Part shown: piece by piece, positions 1 through 7,853 of the stretch
Layout of the letters: every line of letters starts with the position of its first letter
Position numbering within the stretch: position 1 is the stretch's first letter
Assembly (NCBI GenBank): GCA_964497475.1
Contig: CAZCDM010000070.1
Span: forward strand, 1 to 11,793
Length of the DNA: 11,793 nucleotides
Source of the DNA: CAZCDM01 sp964497475
GTDB lineage: Bacteria; Planctomycetota; Phycisphaerae; SM23-33
Reading direction: 5' to 3'
The notes under the pieces: model-generated
Databases searched by the model: none
Told to the model about the DNA's origin: nothing
What the model saw: the letters and a program-made list of their open reading frames with translations, nothing else
Position numbers and translations under genes: made by a program

Positions 1-152
1 CAAAAAATTATAGAGAGGTATTCCGTCTGGCACGGAGGAAGAGTGTTCAGCTTGGCTTTGGGAAGCTATTGATCAGGGAGCTTGGGACTGGCCCGGCGTT
101 GCGGGGGTATAATCGGGTAGCGAGGCAGCGCAGCCGGCTGGTGCTCGCGCGA
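1..152. other. Left-edge segment without a recognisable gene
   Basis: The first ~60 bases are visibly more AT-rich than what follows. A short reading frame open at the left edge ends at a TGA at 70-72 (23 codons), with no recognisable content. A 5-bp hairpin (22-26 with 32-36) lies beyond the 3' end of the leftward AsmA-like gene. In that direction it is followed by a T6 run only after 14 bases, so it is not a convincing intrinsic terminator. A perfect TATAAT lies on the plus strand at 108-113 and a 10-base palindrome at 131-140. No plus-strand gene follows, so neither can be given a role. Confidence 0.5.
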
Positions 153-3100
153 TTACTGCCCGGCCGGGTTGGATGCGGGGCGATCCTTCTCCATGTTCAC
201 CCACGCGCGGTAGATGAGATTGTTGCGGATGAAGATTTCGCCGAGGGTCTGGTTTGGCCAGGGGTAGCTGACCACGCGGTCGAGAAACTCGCCGTTGACG
301 ATGCGCCCGCGATAGGTCAGCAGGGGGATGCGGCCTTGTTTCCAGTCGTGCTGCCACTCGGCCCGGCCCCCGCCCAGCAGCACCAGCCCGAGGGTGTAGT
401 CCGCCTGGCCGTCCGCGGCGGTCGTGCCCATCGTGTAGACGTCGTACCGCCCGGAGAAAATCGTCTCGTTCTCGGCCGTGCCGTCCGGCAGGTAGGTGTT
501 GAAGGCCGTCATGCGATCGTAGCGATATTCCGTAAGGTTCAGCCCCGGGAAAATGCGCGTCACGAAGGCCGGCGCTCCCGGCCCGACGACCACGCCATCG
601 GTGGCGACCAGCTTGGCCGTGCCCTCCGGGTGCATGGGGTATCGCGGATCGATGGCCTGGCCGAGATACGCATCGAGCGGAATCTCCAGCACCTCGCTGC
701 GCGAAAAGAGCCCGTTGACCGTATTGCCCGGGAAGTCGCGCGAGATCATCGGCTGGACGCGCGGGGTGGCCTTGATCTCGTCGATGGTGGTCTGCTGGGT
801 CAGCCGGGGCAGAGGGGCGTCGAGGTGAGTGATCAGTCGGCCTCGCAGGGCGCCGCCGGCATAGCCGCCGCTGTAGCGAAGCTCGATGGCATCGTCCTGG
901 GCTCGCAGCGACAGGGCCAGCTGGTTGCTCGTCAGTTCGGTGTTGACCTTGGCGTCGTAGATCACGAACTGCCTGGCTGTGAGGTTCGCCGTCAGGTCGG
1001 CCTGGGCGAGGTAGCGCCGGCCTCGCTGGATCAGGTCGCGGGCTTCGTGGCGGATGGTTCGGCGGCGGGCCTCGCTGAAGCTCAGGCGGGTGGTCGGCGT
1101 ATCGGGGGCGAGCCACTGGCTGATCTCGCGCGGATCGAGCCGCTCGGCCAGCAGCGTCAGCCGGCCACGAGGCCCGCGGTGGAGCGATTCCAACTGCCCC
1201 TCGACGAAGCCGCTGTTGCTCCCGAGGCGATATTGCAATGCGGAGAGGTCCAGGCGGTCGAGCCGTTGGAGGGTGGGGCGCTGGGCGATCCGGCCGGTCG
1301 GCTCGCCGCGGGAGTTGAGTTCCGGCCGATCGACCCGCCCGAGCATCAGCCCCGCCAGGCGGATCCCGCCGTCCAGCAGGATCTCCTTACCGCCGAGCTG
1401 GCCGGTGAGTGCATCCAAGTCAAGCGTTGCATCGGGCCAGCGCAGCCCGGTTTTGTCGGGCAGCTCGGCCTGCAGGCGGGCCCGGCCGGTGAGCGTGTGC
1501 GTGGTTTTGTCCGGGCCGATGACTTTCCCCTGCACGAACGTCAGCTCGCTGTCGAGCCGGGGCGATTGGTCCCGGTTGCGGAGGGTGCTGTGCAGTTCGA
1601 TCACGGCAGGGGTGATCAGCCAGGGCCCGTCGGCCGGCTTGGCAGGGGTCCATTGCACGGGCCCGCATCGCAGGAGTGTTGTCGTTTCGATAGTCTGCGC
1701 GTTGACCAGGCTGGTGATGCCGAGCTTGGCCGAGCCGCGGAGTTGGCCCGTGCCCAGCCGTTTGGCCAGCGCGGGGCTCAGGGCGGGCAGGGCCTGGAGG
1801 TTGCGGCAGAGAAGTTCGATCTGGCCGCGGAAGGTCCGGTCGGGTTCCATGGTAGCGTCTAGCTTCAGGCCCAGCGGTGCCAGCTCCAGCCAGCCGTCGA
1901 GGTTCACGCTCGGCTGGGCGGTCGGCTCGGCAGTCAGGCTCATCTGCGCCTGAAGGTCGACGCCGGCGGGCTTGGCCAGCCAGGGCTCGACCTGGAGGTC
2001 GAGCGGTCGCCCGTCGATGGTCAGGTTGGCGCATGGGTGGTCGCTGAGGGTCGCTGTGAGTCGGCCGCTCAGCGAGCCGCGCATCCTGACGTGCCGGGCG
2101 AGTGGCCCCAGCTGCGGGGCGAGGGCTTCGATGCGGTCGAGCCGCCAGGTGCTTTCGAATTGTTCGGGCGAGTCGAGGTTTTTCGGCAGGGCGATGGCTT
2201 GGGCGGCCCAGTGGAGCTCGGCCTGGTTGTAGATGAGTTCAGCCGTCGCGTCGCGCAGGTGGCAGGTGGCGGGGTCGATGGTGACGGCCGCATCGGCCGA
2301 GAGGGTTTCGTCCTGCCCGACGGGCCAGAGCGTGCTGATCGTCAGCCGGGGCTGGGCGGACGGTTCGAGCATCCAACGCCCGCGCAGGCAGCGGGCATGG
2401 CTCGGGCCGGTGAAGATGCGCCCGCGCAATTCCAGCCGGCGGGTCAGGACGAGGGCTTCGTCCACTGGCGAGGCCGACGGGGATCCCGACAGCCCGGCCG
2501 GGGCCAGTCGGCCCATTGCAGTCAGGACCAGCCCATCGGTTTCAAGGCGGGCCTGTTCGATCAGGCAGGGCTCGCCGCGGCTGGCGCGACGCCATTGCAG
2601 CTCCAGACCCAGCGGATGGTCGGCGGGTTTGAAAATTGTCTCGCCGCGCGACAGCTCGAGGGCCGTTGCGTCGAGACGCAGCCGTACGTTGCTGCCTTGC
2701 CCGGTGCGGTCCACGCCCAGGGTCAGTTCGACGGGCCCGGCCAGGTCAAATCGCGGCTGCGGGCCGGGCTGGTTGGCTTCGAGCAGGTCGCGCACGCTGC
2801 GCGGGTCGACGTGCCCGCGAATCTGCAGCGAGGCAATCGAGTCCAGCCCGGCTGAGAGAATGTCCGGGAAAATTTTCGCCCGCCCGGCCAGGTCGATCCC
2901 CGGCAGGCGGAGTTCCAGCGAGGTCACGTCCATGACGCGCCCGGCCGGGTCGATCTGCGTGGCGATGGTCAGCCCCGCCCGGTCGAGCGTGGGCAGCTCT
3001 CGCCCGCTGGCCGGCGTGATGGCCAGGTTCTCGGCGAGCACTTCCAGGCCCAGGCGAGTGACCTCAAGGTTGGGGTTGACGGCCAGGCGCAGCGTGCCCC

Positions 3101-3821
3101 GTGCCCGGCCGGTGATGGTTCGCAAGGCGCGGTCGGGCCCGGCCAGGGGCAGGGCCGAGAGGTCCACACCCCAGAATCCCAGGGCGGCCTCGCCCACTTC
3201 CGTGCCGTGGCGCGAGGCGATCCGCAGCGACAGCGCCGCGGGACGCCCCGGCTGGTCCAGCCAGGCCGACATCGTAATCTGCCCGAGCTTCGAGCCAGGC
3301 TTCTGGCGGACCTGCATGTCGCTGATCCGCAGGGCCAGTTCGTCGGGCCCGTCGACGATGAGCACCCGCCCGCGGCGGATCGACAGCGAGCCGATGTCCA
3401 GCGGTTCGGGCGGGTTGAGTTGCTCGAAGTTCCACCGACCGCCGTCCCGCCGCAAGGTGATGGTCGGCTGATAGGCTTCCATCCAGTCGATTCGCCGGGC
3501 CAGAAGCAGATCCAGCGGCGAGAAGCTGCAGATAAGTTGGGACACGGTGAGCAGGTCGCGGCCGGGCGCGCCGGGGCCGATACGCAACTGGTACATCGTC
3601 ACGCCGGACCAGCGCGTCCGCAGCGCGCCGATGCGTACCGACGCGCCGAGCTGGGCTGATAGGTTTTCTTCGAGGCGTTGGCGGATCAGCCCGGTCGGCA
3701 GCCACCACGGCAGGGTTACCCACGCCGAGGCCACCACCAGCACCCCAATGACCGCAGCCCGACCGATGCGTTGCGGCCAGGTGTGCCGCGGGCGGCGGTC
3801 GTACTCGGCAGGGGTGTTCAT
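153..3821 (-). CDS. AsmA-like membrane-anchored protein, 1222 aa
   Basis: Large protein of the AsmA / AsmA-like C-terminal superfamily. Such proteins are long periplasmic beta-rich structures anchored in the inner membrane, linked in proteobacteria to outer-membrane assembly or lipid transport. A basic N-terminus is followed by one hydrophobic helix (about residues 22-41). Next comes the typical start of the family, with a QRLEENLSAQLG segment and the signature GGRWNFEQL at 127-135. The rest is soluble, rich in alternating Leu/Gly/Thr strands, with an AsmA-C-like end of the type GTAKLVATDGVVVG. The ATG at 3821 is chosen because the anchor follows it directly. The frame stays open 222 codons further upstream, but that part is antisense to the next gene. 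There is no Shine-Dalgarno; TACAAT (3833-3828) sits six bases before the ATG. The gene is transcribed alone, divergent from 3915. Family assignment is fairly secure; the exact substrate is unknown. Confidence 0.85.
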   Translation of the reverse strand: MNTPAEYDRRPRHTWPQRIGRAAVIGVLVVASAWVTLPWWLPTGLIRQRLEENLSAQLGASVRIGALRTRWSGVTMYQLRIGPGAPGRDLLTVSQLICSFSPLDLLLARRIDWMEAYQPTITLRRDGGRWNFEQLNPPEPLDIGSLSIRRGRVLIVDGPDELALRISDMQVRQKPGSKLGQITMSAWLDQPGRPAALSLRIASRHGTEVGEAALGFWGVDLSALPLAGPDRALRTITGRARGTLRLAVNPNLEVTRLGLEVLAENLAITPASGRELPTLDRAGLTIATQIDPAGRVMDVTSLELRLPGIDLAGRAKIFPDILSAGLDSIASLQIRGHVDPRSVRDLLEANQPGPQPRFDLAGPVELTLGVDRTGQGSNVRLRLDATALELSRGETIFKPADHPLGLELQWRRASRGEPCLIEQARLETDGLVLTAMGRLAPAGLSGSPSASPVDEALVLTRRLELRGRIFTGPSHARCLRGRWMLEPSAQPRLTISTLWPVGQDETLSADAAVTIDPATCHLRDATAELIYNQAELHWAAQAIALPKNLDSPEQFESTWRLDRIEALAPQLGPLARHVRMRGSLSGRLTATLSDHPCANLTIDGRPLDLQVEPWLAKPAGVDLQAQMSLTAEPTAQPSVNLDGWLELAPLGLKLDATMEPDRTFRGQIELLCRNLQALPALSPALAKRLGTGQLRGSAKLGITSLVNAQTIETTTLLRCGPVQWTPAKPADGPWLITPAVIELHSTLRNRDQSPRLDSELTFVQGKVIGPDKTTHTLTGRARLQAELPDKTGLRWPDATLDLDALTGQLGGKEILLDGGIRLAGLMLGRVDRPELNSRGEPTGRIAQRPTLQRLDRLDLSALQYRLGSNSGFVEGQLESLHRGPRGRLTLLAERLDPREISQWLAPDTPTTRLSFSEARRRTIRHEARDLIQRGRRYLAQADLTANLTARQFVIYDAKVNTELTSNQLALSLRAQDDAIELRYSGGYAGGALRGRLITHLDAPLPRLTQQTTIDEIKATPRVQPMISRDFPGNTVNGLFSRSEVLEIPLDAYLGQAIDPRYPMHPEGTAKLVATDGVVVGPGAPAFVTRIFPGLNLTEYRYDRMTAFNTYLPDGTAENETIFSGRYDVYTMGTTAADGQADYTLGLVLLGGGRAEWQHDWKQGRIPLLTYRGRIVNGEFLDRVVSYPWPNQTLGEIFIRNNLIYRAWVNMEKDRPASNPAGQ

Positions 3822-3827
3822 GCGGGT

Positions 3828-3856
3828 ATTGTAGCACGGCCGGTCCGCTCCGACCA
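3828..3856 (-). promoter_or_regulatory. Candidate leaderless promoter of the AsmA-like gene
   Basis: Reading leftward, TACAAT (3833-3828, 5 of 6 to the sigma-70 -10 consensus) ends six bases before the ATG at 3821. Seventeen bases upstream of it lies TGGTCG (3856-3851), only 3 of 6 to the -35 consensus. Transcription would begin at or next to the start codon, which fits the absence of a Shine-Dalgarno sequence. The -10 match is good; the -35 is weak. Confidence 0.45.
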
Positions 3857-3868
3857 CGGCGGGGGAGA

Positions 3869-3897
3869 TGGATATTGATCGCCCGCTTTGGTACAGT
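3869..3897 (+). promoter_or_regulatory. Candidate promoter of the SIS-proC-zinc-ribbon operon
   Basis: TGGATA (3869-3874) and TACAGT (3892-3897), 4 of 6 matches each to the sigma-70 hexamers, are separated by exactly 17 bases. The predicted start would be near 3904, leaving a leader of about 11 bases that includes the GGAG Shine-Dalgarno at 3906-3909. The site lies in the 93-base divergent region shared with the AsmA-like gene. Confidence 0.4.
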
Positions 3898-3914
3898 GAC
3901 GTTTTGGAGCCCCC

Positions 3915-4475
3915 ATGCCGTTCAGCCAAGAGAATGACAACGCCCGCCTCAAGCAGGCCGGCCAGGATCTCCTCGACCGCATCGGGTCGGTCATGGCCGC
4001 CGTCGACTGGAGCGAGTTCCTCGCCCTGGCCCGGCTTCTGGTGCGCTCCGAGCGAATCTACGTCACCGGCGCGGGGCGCAGCGGCCTGGTTGCACGCATG
4101 TTCGGCATGAGGCTGATGCACGCGGGGCTGACGGCCTACATCCCCGGCGAGACGATCACCCCCGCGGCCGGGCCGGGTGACGTCATGATCGCGATTTCCT
4201 GTACGGGCGATACGGGCTATACCGAGTACCTCGCCCGCCGGGCCCACGAGCTGGGCGCCACCGTGGCGGTCATCACCGCGGCGACCGACTCGCCCCTGGC
4301 GGCCCCGGCCGATGAGGTCGTTCTCGTCCCGGCCCGCGCCGAGGACATCGTCGTCCGCGCGGCAGTCTTTGAGCACGCCACCAGCCTCTGCCTCGACGCC
4401 ATCTTCAACGTCCTGTCCGAACGCCTCAAAGTAGACGCTGCCGCCTTCTCCCGCCGCCACGCCAACCTGGAATAG
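3915..4475 (+). CDS. SIS-domain sugar-phosphate isomerase, 6-phospho-3-hexuloisomerase-like
   Basis: The 186-residue product is almost entirely one SIS (sugar isomerase) domain, the usual length for 6-phospho-3-hexuloisomerase (PHI, HxlB). That enzyme interconverts 3-hexulose-6-phosphate and fructose-6-phosphate in the ribulose monophosphate route. Diagnostic stretches are IYVTGAGRSGLVARMFGMRL (residues 48-67), the PGETITPA loop (77-84), the phosphate-binding SCTGDT (95-100, in place of the more common SxSGxT with a second Ser) and the C-terminal helix with FEHATSLCLDAIF (152-164). It looks cytosolic, with no signal or membrane segment. GGAG at 3906-3909, five bases before the ATG, supports the start. 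No 3-hexulose-6-phosphate synthase (hxlA) partner is in the window, so the true substrate may be another phosphosugar. It is the first gene of a tight operon with proC. SIS/PHI family is secure; the specific activity is less so. Confidence 0.85.
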   Translation: MPFSQENDNARLKQAGQDLLDRIGSVMAAVDWSEFLALARLLVRSERIYVTGAGRSGLVARMFGMRLMHAGLTAYIPGETITPAAGPGDVMIAISCTGDTGYTEYLARRAHELGATVAVITAATDSPLAAPADEVVLVPARAEDIVVRAAVFEHATSLCLDAIFNVLSERLKVDAAAFSRRHANLE

Positions 4476-4477
4476 CC

Positions 4478-5293
4478 ATGCACGCATACCAACTCGGAGT
4501 CATCGGGGGCGGGGCCATGGCCGAGGCGATCCTCGGCGCGGCGGTCCGCCATGGGTTCATCCCGGCGGAGGACATTCTCGTCGCCGATGCCTCCGCTGCG
4601 CGTCGCGAGCAACTCGGGGAGTTACTGGGCGCAGCGACGACCGACGACAACGCGGCTGCGGCCGGTTGCCCGCACCTGCTGCTGGCGGTCAAGCCACAGC
4701 AAGTCGTCGAGGCGCTGGCCCCCGCGGCCGGGGCGATCGCGCCAGAGTGTCTCGTGCTGTCGATCATGGCCGGGGTGGACTCGGCCCGGCTGGATGAGCT
4801 TGCCGGCGGCCGGGGGCGGATCGTCCGTGCCATGCCCAACACGCCGCTGCTGGTCGGGGCCGGGGCGGCTGGGCTCTGTGCTGGCCCGCGCGCCACGCAG
4901 CAGGACCTCGACTGGGCGCAATTGCTGCTGACCTGCGGCGGAGGCTTGGCCGTCCTCGTCGACGAAGACCACATGGACGTCGTGACGGCCGTTTCCGGTT
5001 CAGGGCCGGCCTATGCGTTCTACCTCATCGAGGCCATGGTCGCCGCCGGCCAGGCCGAGGGGCTCGCCGAATCCGACGCGCTGGGGCTGGCCACGCAGAC
5101 CCTCGCCGGAGCGGCCAAGCTCCTGGCTGAGAGTTCCGCCTCGCCCGCCGAGCTACGCCAGCGCGTCACCAGCCCGGGCGGGACCACCCAGGCTGCCATC
5201 GAAACCCTCGACGCACACCAGGTGCGCGACCATCTCACCCAGGCTGTCCGGGCCGCTGCGGCCCGCAGCCGACAGCTCCGCCAGGAATCCTGA
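4478..5293 (+). CDS. proC: Pyrroline-5-carboxylate reductase
   Basis: Catalyses the last step of proline synthesis, NAD(P)H-dependent reduction of 1-pyrroline-5-carboxylate to L-proline, in the cytosol. The 271 residues match the usual family length. The N-terminal Rossmann nucleotide-binding motif is GVIGGGAMAEA (7-17). It is followed by the VKP motif (71-73), the conserved RAMPNTP (117-123), SGSGPAY (173-179) and the C-terminal dimerisation-domain signature with SPGGTT (232-237). Nothing essential is missing. The ATG lies two bases after the stop of the SIS gene with no strong Shine-Dalgarno of its own, which points to translational coupling. The next gene starts one base after its stop. 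No other proline-pathway gene (proA, proB) is in the window. Confidence 0.97.
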   Translation: MHAYQLGVIGGGAMAEAILGAAVRHGFIPAEDILVADASAARREQLGELLGAATTDDNAAAAGCPHLLLAVKPQQVVEALAPAAGAIAPECLVLSIMAGVDSARLDELAGGRGRIVRAMPNTPLLVGAGAAGLCAGPRATQQDLDWAQLLLTCGGGLAVLVDEDHMDVVTAVSGSGPAYAFYLIEAMVAAGQAEGLAESDALGLATQTLAGAAKLLAESSASPAELRQRVTSPGGTTQAAIETLDAHQVRDHLTQAVRAAAARSRQLRQES

Positions 5294-5294
5294 C

Positions 5295-5813
5295 ATGCCA
5301 ACCGTGATCTGCCCCAAATGCAACCGCCAGCTCAATGTCTCCCATGAGGTCGCCGAGGCCCGCCTGAAGTGTCGCTTCTGCCGGGCCGAGTTCACCGCCT
5401 CGACGCAGGCTGACGAGCCCGCCGCCCCAGCCAACCCCGCCGAGCCGGCCGAGTCGGTCGAGACCGTGCCCGCCCAGGCAGCCCCTGCCGCCGCGCCCAG
5501 CGAGAAGGAGTCGGACGTATCGGCCGAAGCCCAGGTCGCCGCCGCAATTGGCGAGCCCGCCGAGACGGCCGAACTGCTCGCCGCCGAAGAGGCGCTCGAA
5601 CCGCAGGCCGCCGCGCCCGAGTCGGACGAGGACGCCGCCTCGCCCGAGCAGACCGACAGCGCCGATCTGGACCAGGCCGTGCCGCTGGATCTTTCGCGAT
5701 CGGTCGAGCCGGCCGAGACGCCCCAGCGTGCCCATCATCGGCTGAAGGTCATTCTCATCGCCGCGGCGGTGATCCTGTTCGTCATCGTCATCGCACTGAT
5801 CCGGAGTCTCTGA
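5295..5813 (+). CDS. Small zinc-ribbon protein with C-terminal membrane anchor
   Basis: The 172-residue protein starts with a zinc ribbon of the MJ0042 / zinc-ribbon type: CPKC at 6-9 and CRFC at 26-29, four cysteines placed to bind one zinc. A ~110-residue low-complexity linker, very rich in Ala, Glu and Pro and strongly acidic, follows. A short basic stretch (HHRLK) then leads into one hydrophobic helix (about 152-169) at the extreme C-terminus. This suggests a tail-anchored protein with the zinc ribbon in the cytoplasm. AGGA at 5283-5286, eight bases before the ATG, supports the start, which lies one base after the proC stop. Its function is unknown; similar zinc-ribbon plus linker plus anchor proteins are common in planctomycetes, and a sensing or scaffolding role would be a guess. 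Confidence 0.85.
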   Translation: MPTVICPKCNRQLNVSHEVAEARLKCRFCRAEFTASTQADEPAAPANPAEPAESVETVPAQAAPAAAPSEKESDVSAEAQVAAAIGEPAETAELLAAEEALEPQAAAPESDEDAASPEQTDSADLDQAVPLDLSRSVEPAETPQRAHHRLKVILIAAAVILFVIVIALIRSL

Positions 5814-5872
5814 CGTGCAATCGCCCCGGCCGGACGCTAGGATGAACCCGGCCTGACCGGCCAGGATCCGCC

Positions 5873-7042
5873 ATGATCATTCCCATCCGCACCGACTACC
5901 GCCGCCGTCACACGCCGTGGGTGAACTACGCCCTGGTCCTGGCCAACGTGCTGCTGTACTTCGTGGGCTACAACGGCGCCAGCCCGCAGGGCATGATGAA
6001 GATTCAGGAGTGGATGCTCCACGCCGGCGAGCCCCGGCTGGAGCAGTTCGTCTCGTGTACGTTCCTCCACGCGAGCATCGCCCACCTGCTGGGCAATATG
6101 GTGTTCCTGTGGGTGTTCGGCAATGCGATGAACGATAAGCTCGGCCACGCGGGCTATCTGGCGTTTTACCTGGCGGGGGGTATTCTCGCGTCGATCGGCT
6201 ACATCCTGCTGGGCGGCACGGGCCAACTGCTCGGCGCCAGCGGTGCCATCGCCGCCGTGACCGGTGCGTACCTCGTGCTCCTGCCGGCAACGAACATCAC
6301 GCTGATCGTCTGGCTGTTCTATTTCATCTGGCCGTGGGAAGTCTCCAGCCTGCTGTTCATCGCGTTCCAGATCGTCTTCGACCTGTTCATGACGCTGCAA
6401 GGGGCGGCCGGCATTGCGACCGGCTCGGTCGCCTACGCCGCTCACGCCACCGGGTACATCTTCGGCATGCTGATTGCCGCCGGGCTGCTGGCTACGCGGT
6501 TGCTTCCACGGGACGACTTCGACCTGCTGCACATGATCCGCAACCGGCACCGCCGGGCCAAATTCCGCCGCGTCGTCAACAGCGGCTACGACCCCTTCCA
6601 GGGGCGCGCCGGCGGCAGCAGGCGTGTCGCCTCGCCGCCGGCCAACACGCCCGAGGCCCAGCTTCGCAGCCAGATATCCCAACTGCTGGCCGAGCACGAC
6701 ACGCCCGCCGCGACGCGAGGCTACCTCAAGCTCGAAGAGCTTGCCGACGAGCCCGTCCTGCCCCTGCCTCAGCAGCTGGACGTAGCCAATCAGCTCATGG
6801 CCGAGCAGCACTACCCCGCCGCCGCCCGCGCCTACGAGCGATTCGTCGAGCAGTATGGCGACTACCAGCACCTCGGCGACATCCACCTGATGCTCGGGCT
6901 GATCTACGGCCGATATGTCGAGGACCTCGACCGGGCCGTCATCATGCTCCGCCAGGCCGCCAGCCAACTGGCCGATGAATCCAAAAAGCAGCTGGCCGAG
7001 CGGGAACTGAACTCCGTACTCCATCGCATGCCCCCTGCCTGA
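5873..7042 (+). CDS. Rhomboid-family intramembrane serine protease with TPR-like tail
   Basis: Predicted inner-membrane serine protease that cleaves transmembrane substrates. Residues 1-210 form the six-helix rhomboid core. It contains the FLHASIAHLLGN segment (64-75, with H66, H71 and N75), the catalytic serine in GASGA (S123) and the catalytic histidine in YAAHATGYIFG (H191). All expected active-site residues are present, so it should be active. After a basic linker, residues 258-389 form a soluble helical region that looks like degenerate tetratricopeptide repeats (for example YPAAARAYERFVEQYGDY), probably cytoplasmic and protein-binding. AGGA (5863-5866), six bases before the ATG, supports the start. 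The gap to the zinc-ribbon gene is 59 bases, so it may have its own promoter; the weak hexamer TAGGAT at 5838-5843 is the only candidate seen. The next gene begins one base after its stop. Confidence 0.93.
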   Translation: MIIPIRTDYRRRHTPWVNYALVLANVLLYFVGYNGASPQGMMKIQEWMLHAGEPRLEQFVSCTFLHASIAHLLGNMVFLWVFGNAMNDKLGHAGYLAFYLAGGILASIGYILLGGTGQLLGASGAIAAVTGAYLVLLPATNITLIVWLFYFIWPWEVSSLLFIAFQIVFDLFMTLQGAAGIATGSVAYAAHATGYIFGMLIAAGLLATRLLPRDDFDLLHMIRNRHRRAKFRRVVNSGYDPFQGRAGGSRRVASPPANTPEAQLRSQISQLLAEHDTPAATRGYLKLEELADEPVLPLPQQLDVANQLMAEQHYPAAARAYERFVEQYGDYQHLGDIHLMLGLIYGRYVEDLDRAVIMLRQAASQLADESKKQLAERELNSVLHRMPPA

Positions 7043-7043
7043 T

Positions 7044-7853
7044 ATGGACGAGCTGCCCGACATCCCGGACCTGCCGACCTCTCTGCCCGTGGACCTGCCC
7101 GACGGGCCGCCCACGATCGACCCGCAATGGGTCCGCCGCTTCGAGGATCTCATCGATCAGATCCAGGCCACCCGCATGCCCACCGCCGAGGAAACCCTCG
7201 ACTACCTCACCACGCTGCATCCCGTCCACGCGGTGGTTCTTATTCTCGTCGGCTCGGCCTACCTGCTGTGGGGCTGGCGGGTCTTCAAACTGCTGCTGAT
7301 GTTCAACGCCGCCATCCTCGGGGCGACCATCGGCGGAGCGTTGGCGGTGCACTTCCAGCAGGAGCAGCACTGGTGGCTGGCCTCGGTGGGGGCGGGGCTG
7401 GTGCTGGGGGCGCTGGCCTGGCCGTTGATGAATGTGGCGGTGGGATTTTTCGGCGCAGCCATCGGTGCAACCGCCGGCCATGCGCTGACCGAGAGTATCC
7501 TCCTGGCGACCGACCACGCCCAGTGGCTGGAGTACAGCTGGATCGGTGCGCTGGTGGCCGCGGGTGTGATGATCGTGCTGGCCGTTGCGCTGCTTCGCGT
7601 GGCTATCATGCTGCTGACGGTCTTCCAGGGGGCGACGATGATCGCCGCCGGGACGCTGTCGCTGCTGTTTCTCCATGAGGGGTGGCGCGAGCGGATCGCA
7701 CCGGCCATCGAGGCCCAGCCGGCCATGGCGCTGGCCGGGCTCGGCGGGCTCTGCCTGCTGGGGCTCATCGTCCAGGCGACGGGCCATCGCCGTCACCGCC
7801 GCATCCAGGACCAGGCCGACGCCGCCCAGAACAAGAAGCCCGCGGCGGACTAA
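7044..7853 (+). CDS. Seven-helix membrane protein, DUF4203/TMEM198-like
   Basis: The 269-residue polytopic membrane protein has an acidic, Pro-rich N-terminal ~60 residues. About seven hydrophobic helices follow (roughly 61-78, 80-101, 110-127, 129-148, 163-181, 184-208 and 226-244), then a basic C-terminal tail. The Gly/Ala-rich repeated helices with segments such as FNAAILGATIGGAL and GFFGAAIGATAGHAL resemble the DUF4203 / TMEM198 family, whose bacterial role is unknown. The assignment is by pattern and only moderately sure. The ATG lies one base after the rhomboid stop and has no Shine-Dalgarno of its own, so translation is probably coupled. The tight pairing suggests a linked role in the membrane, perhaps as partner or substrate of the protease; this is inference only. 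Confidence 0.8.
   Translation: MDELPDIPDLPTSLPVDLPDGPPTIDPQWVRRFEDLIDQIQATRMPTAEETLDYLTTLHPVHAVVLILVGSAYLLWGWRVFKLLLMFNAAILGATIGGALAVHFQQEQHWWLASVGAGLVLGALAWPLMNVAVGFFGAAIGATAGHALTESILLATDHAQWLEYSWIGALVAAGVMIVLAVALLRVAIMLLTVFQGATMIAAGTLSLLFLHEGWRERIAPAIEAQPAMALAGLGGLCLLGLIVQATGHRRHRRIQDQADAAQNKKPAAD

Noticed and set aside
22..36. Hairpin as a terminator for the AsmA-like gene
   Set aside because: The stem is only five base pairs and the T-run begins 14 bases beyond it, not directly after it.
69..1862. Long plus-strand open frame (597 codons) antisense to the AsmA-like gene
   Set aside because: It has Arg/Gly/Pro-rich composition without domains or membrane segments, typical of the complementary strand of a GC-rich gene. 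The minus-strand frame has a membrane anchor and AsmA signatures.
3822..4487. 222-codon N-terminal extension of the AsmA-like frame
   Set aside because: It is antisense to the well-supported SIS gene, has no family resemblance, and the membrane anchor begins shortly after the ATG at 3821, next to a promoter-like -10.
5013..5294. Upstream extension of the zinc-ribbon frame into proC
   Set aside because: It overlaps proC in another frame with Arg/Pro/Ser-rich shadow sequence; the zinc ribbon begins immediately after the ATG at 5295, which has a Shine-Dalgarno.
5837..7153. Minus-strand frame (438 codons) opposite the rhomboid gene
   Set aside because: The rhomboid on the plus strand has all its active-site motifs. 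The opposite frame is Gln/His/Arg/Glu-rich without any recognisable domain.
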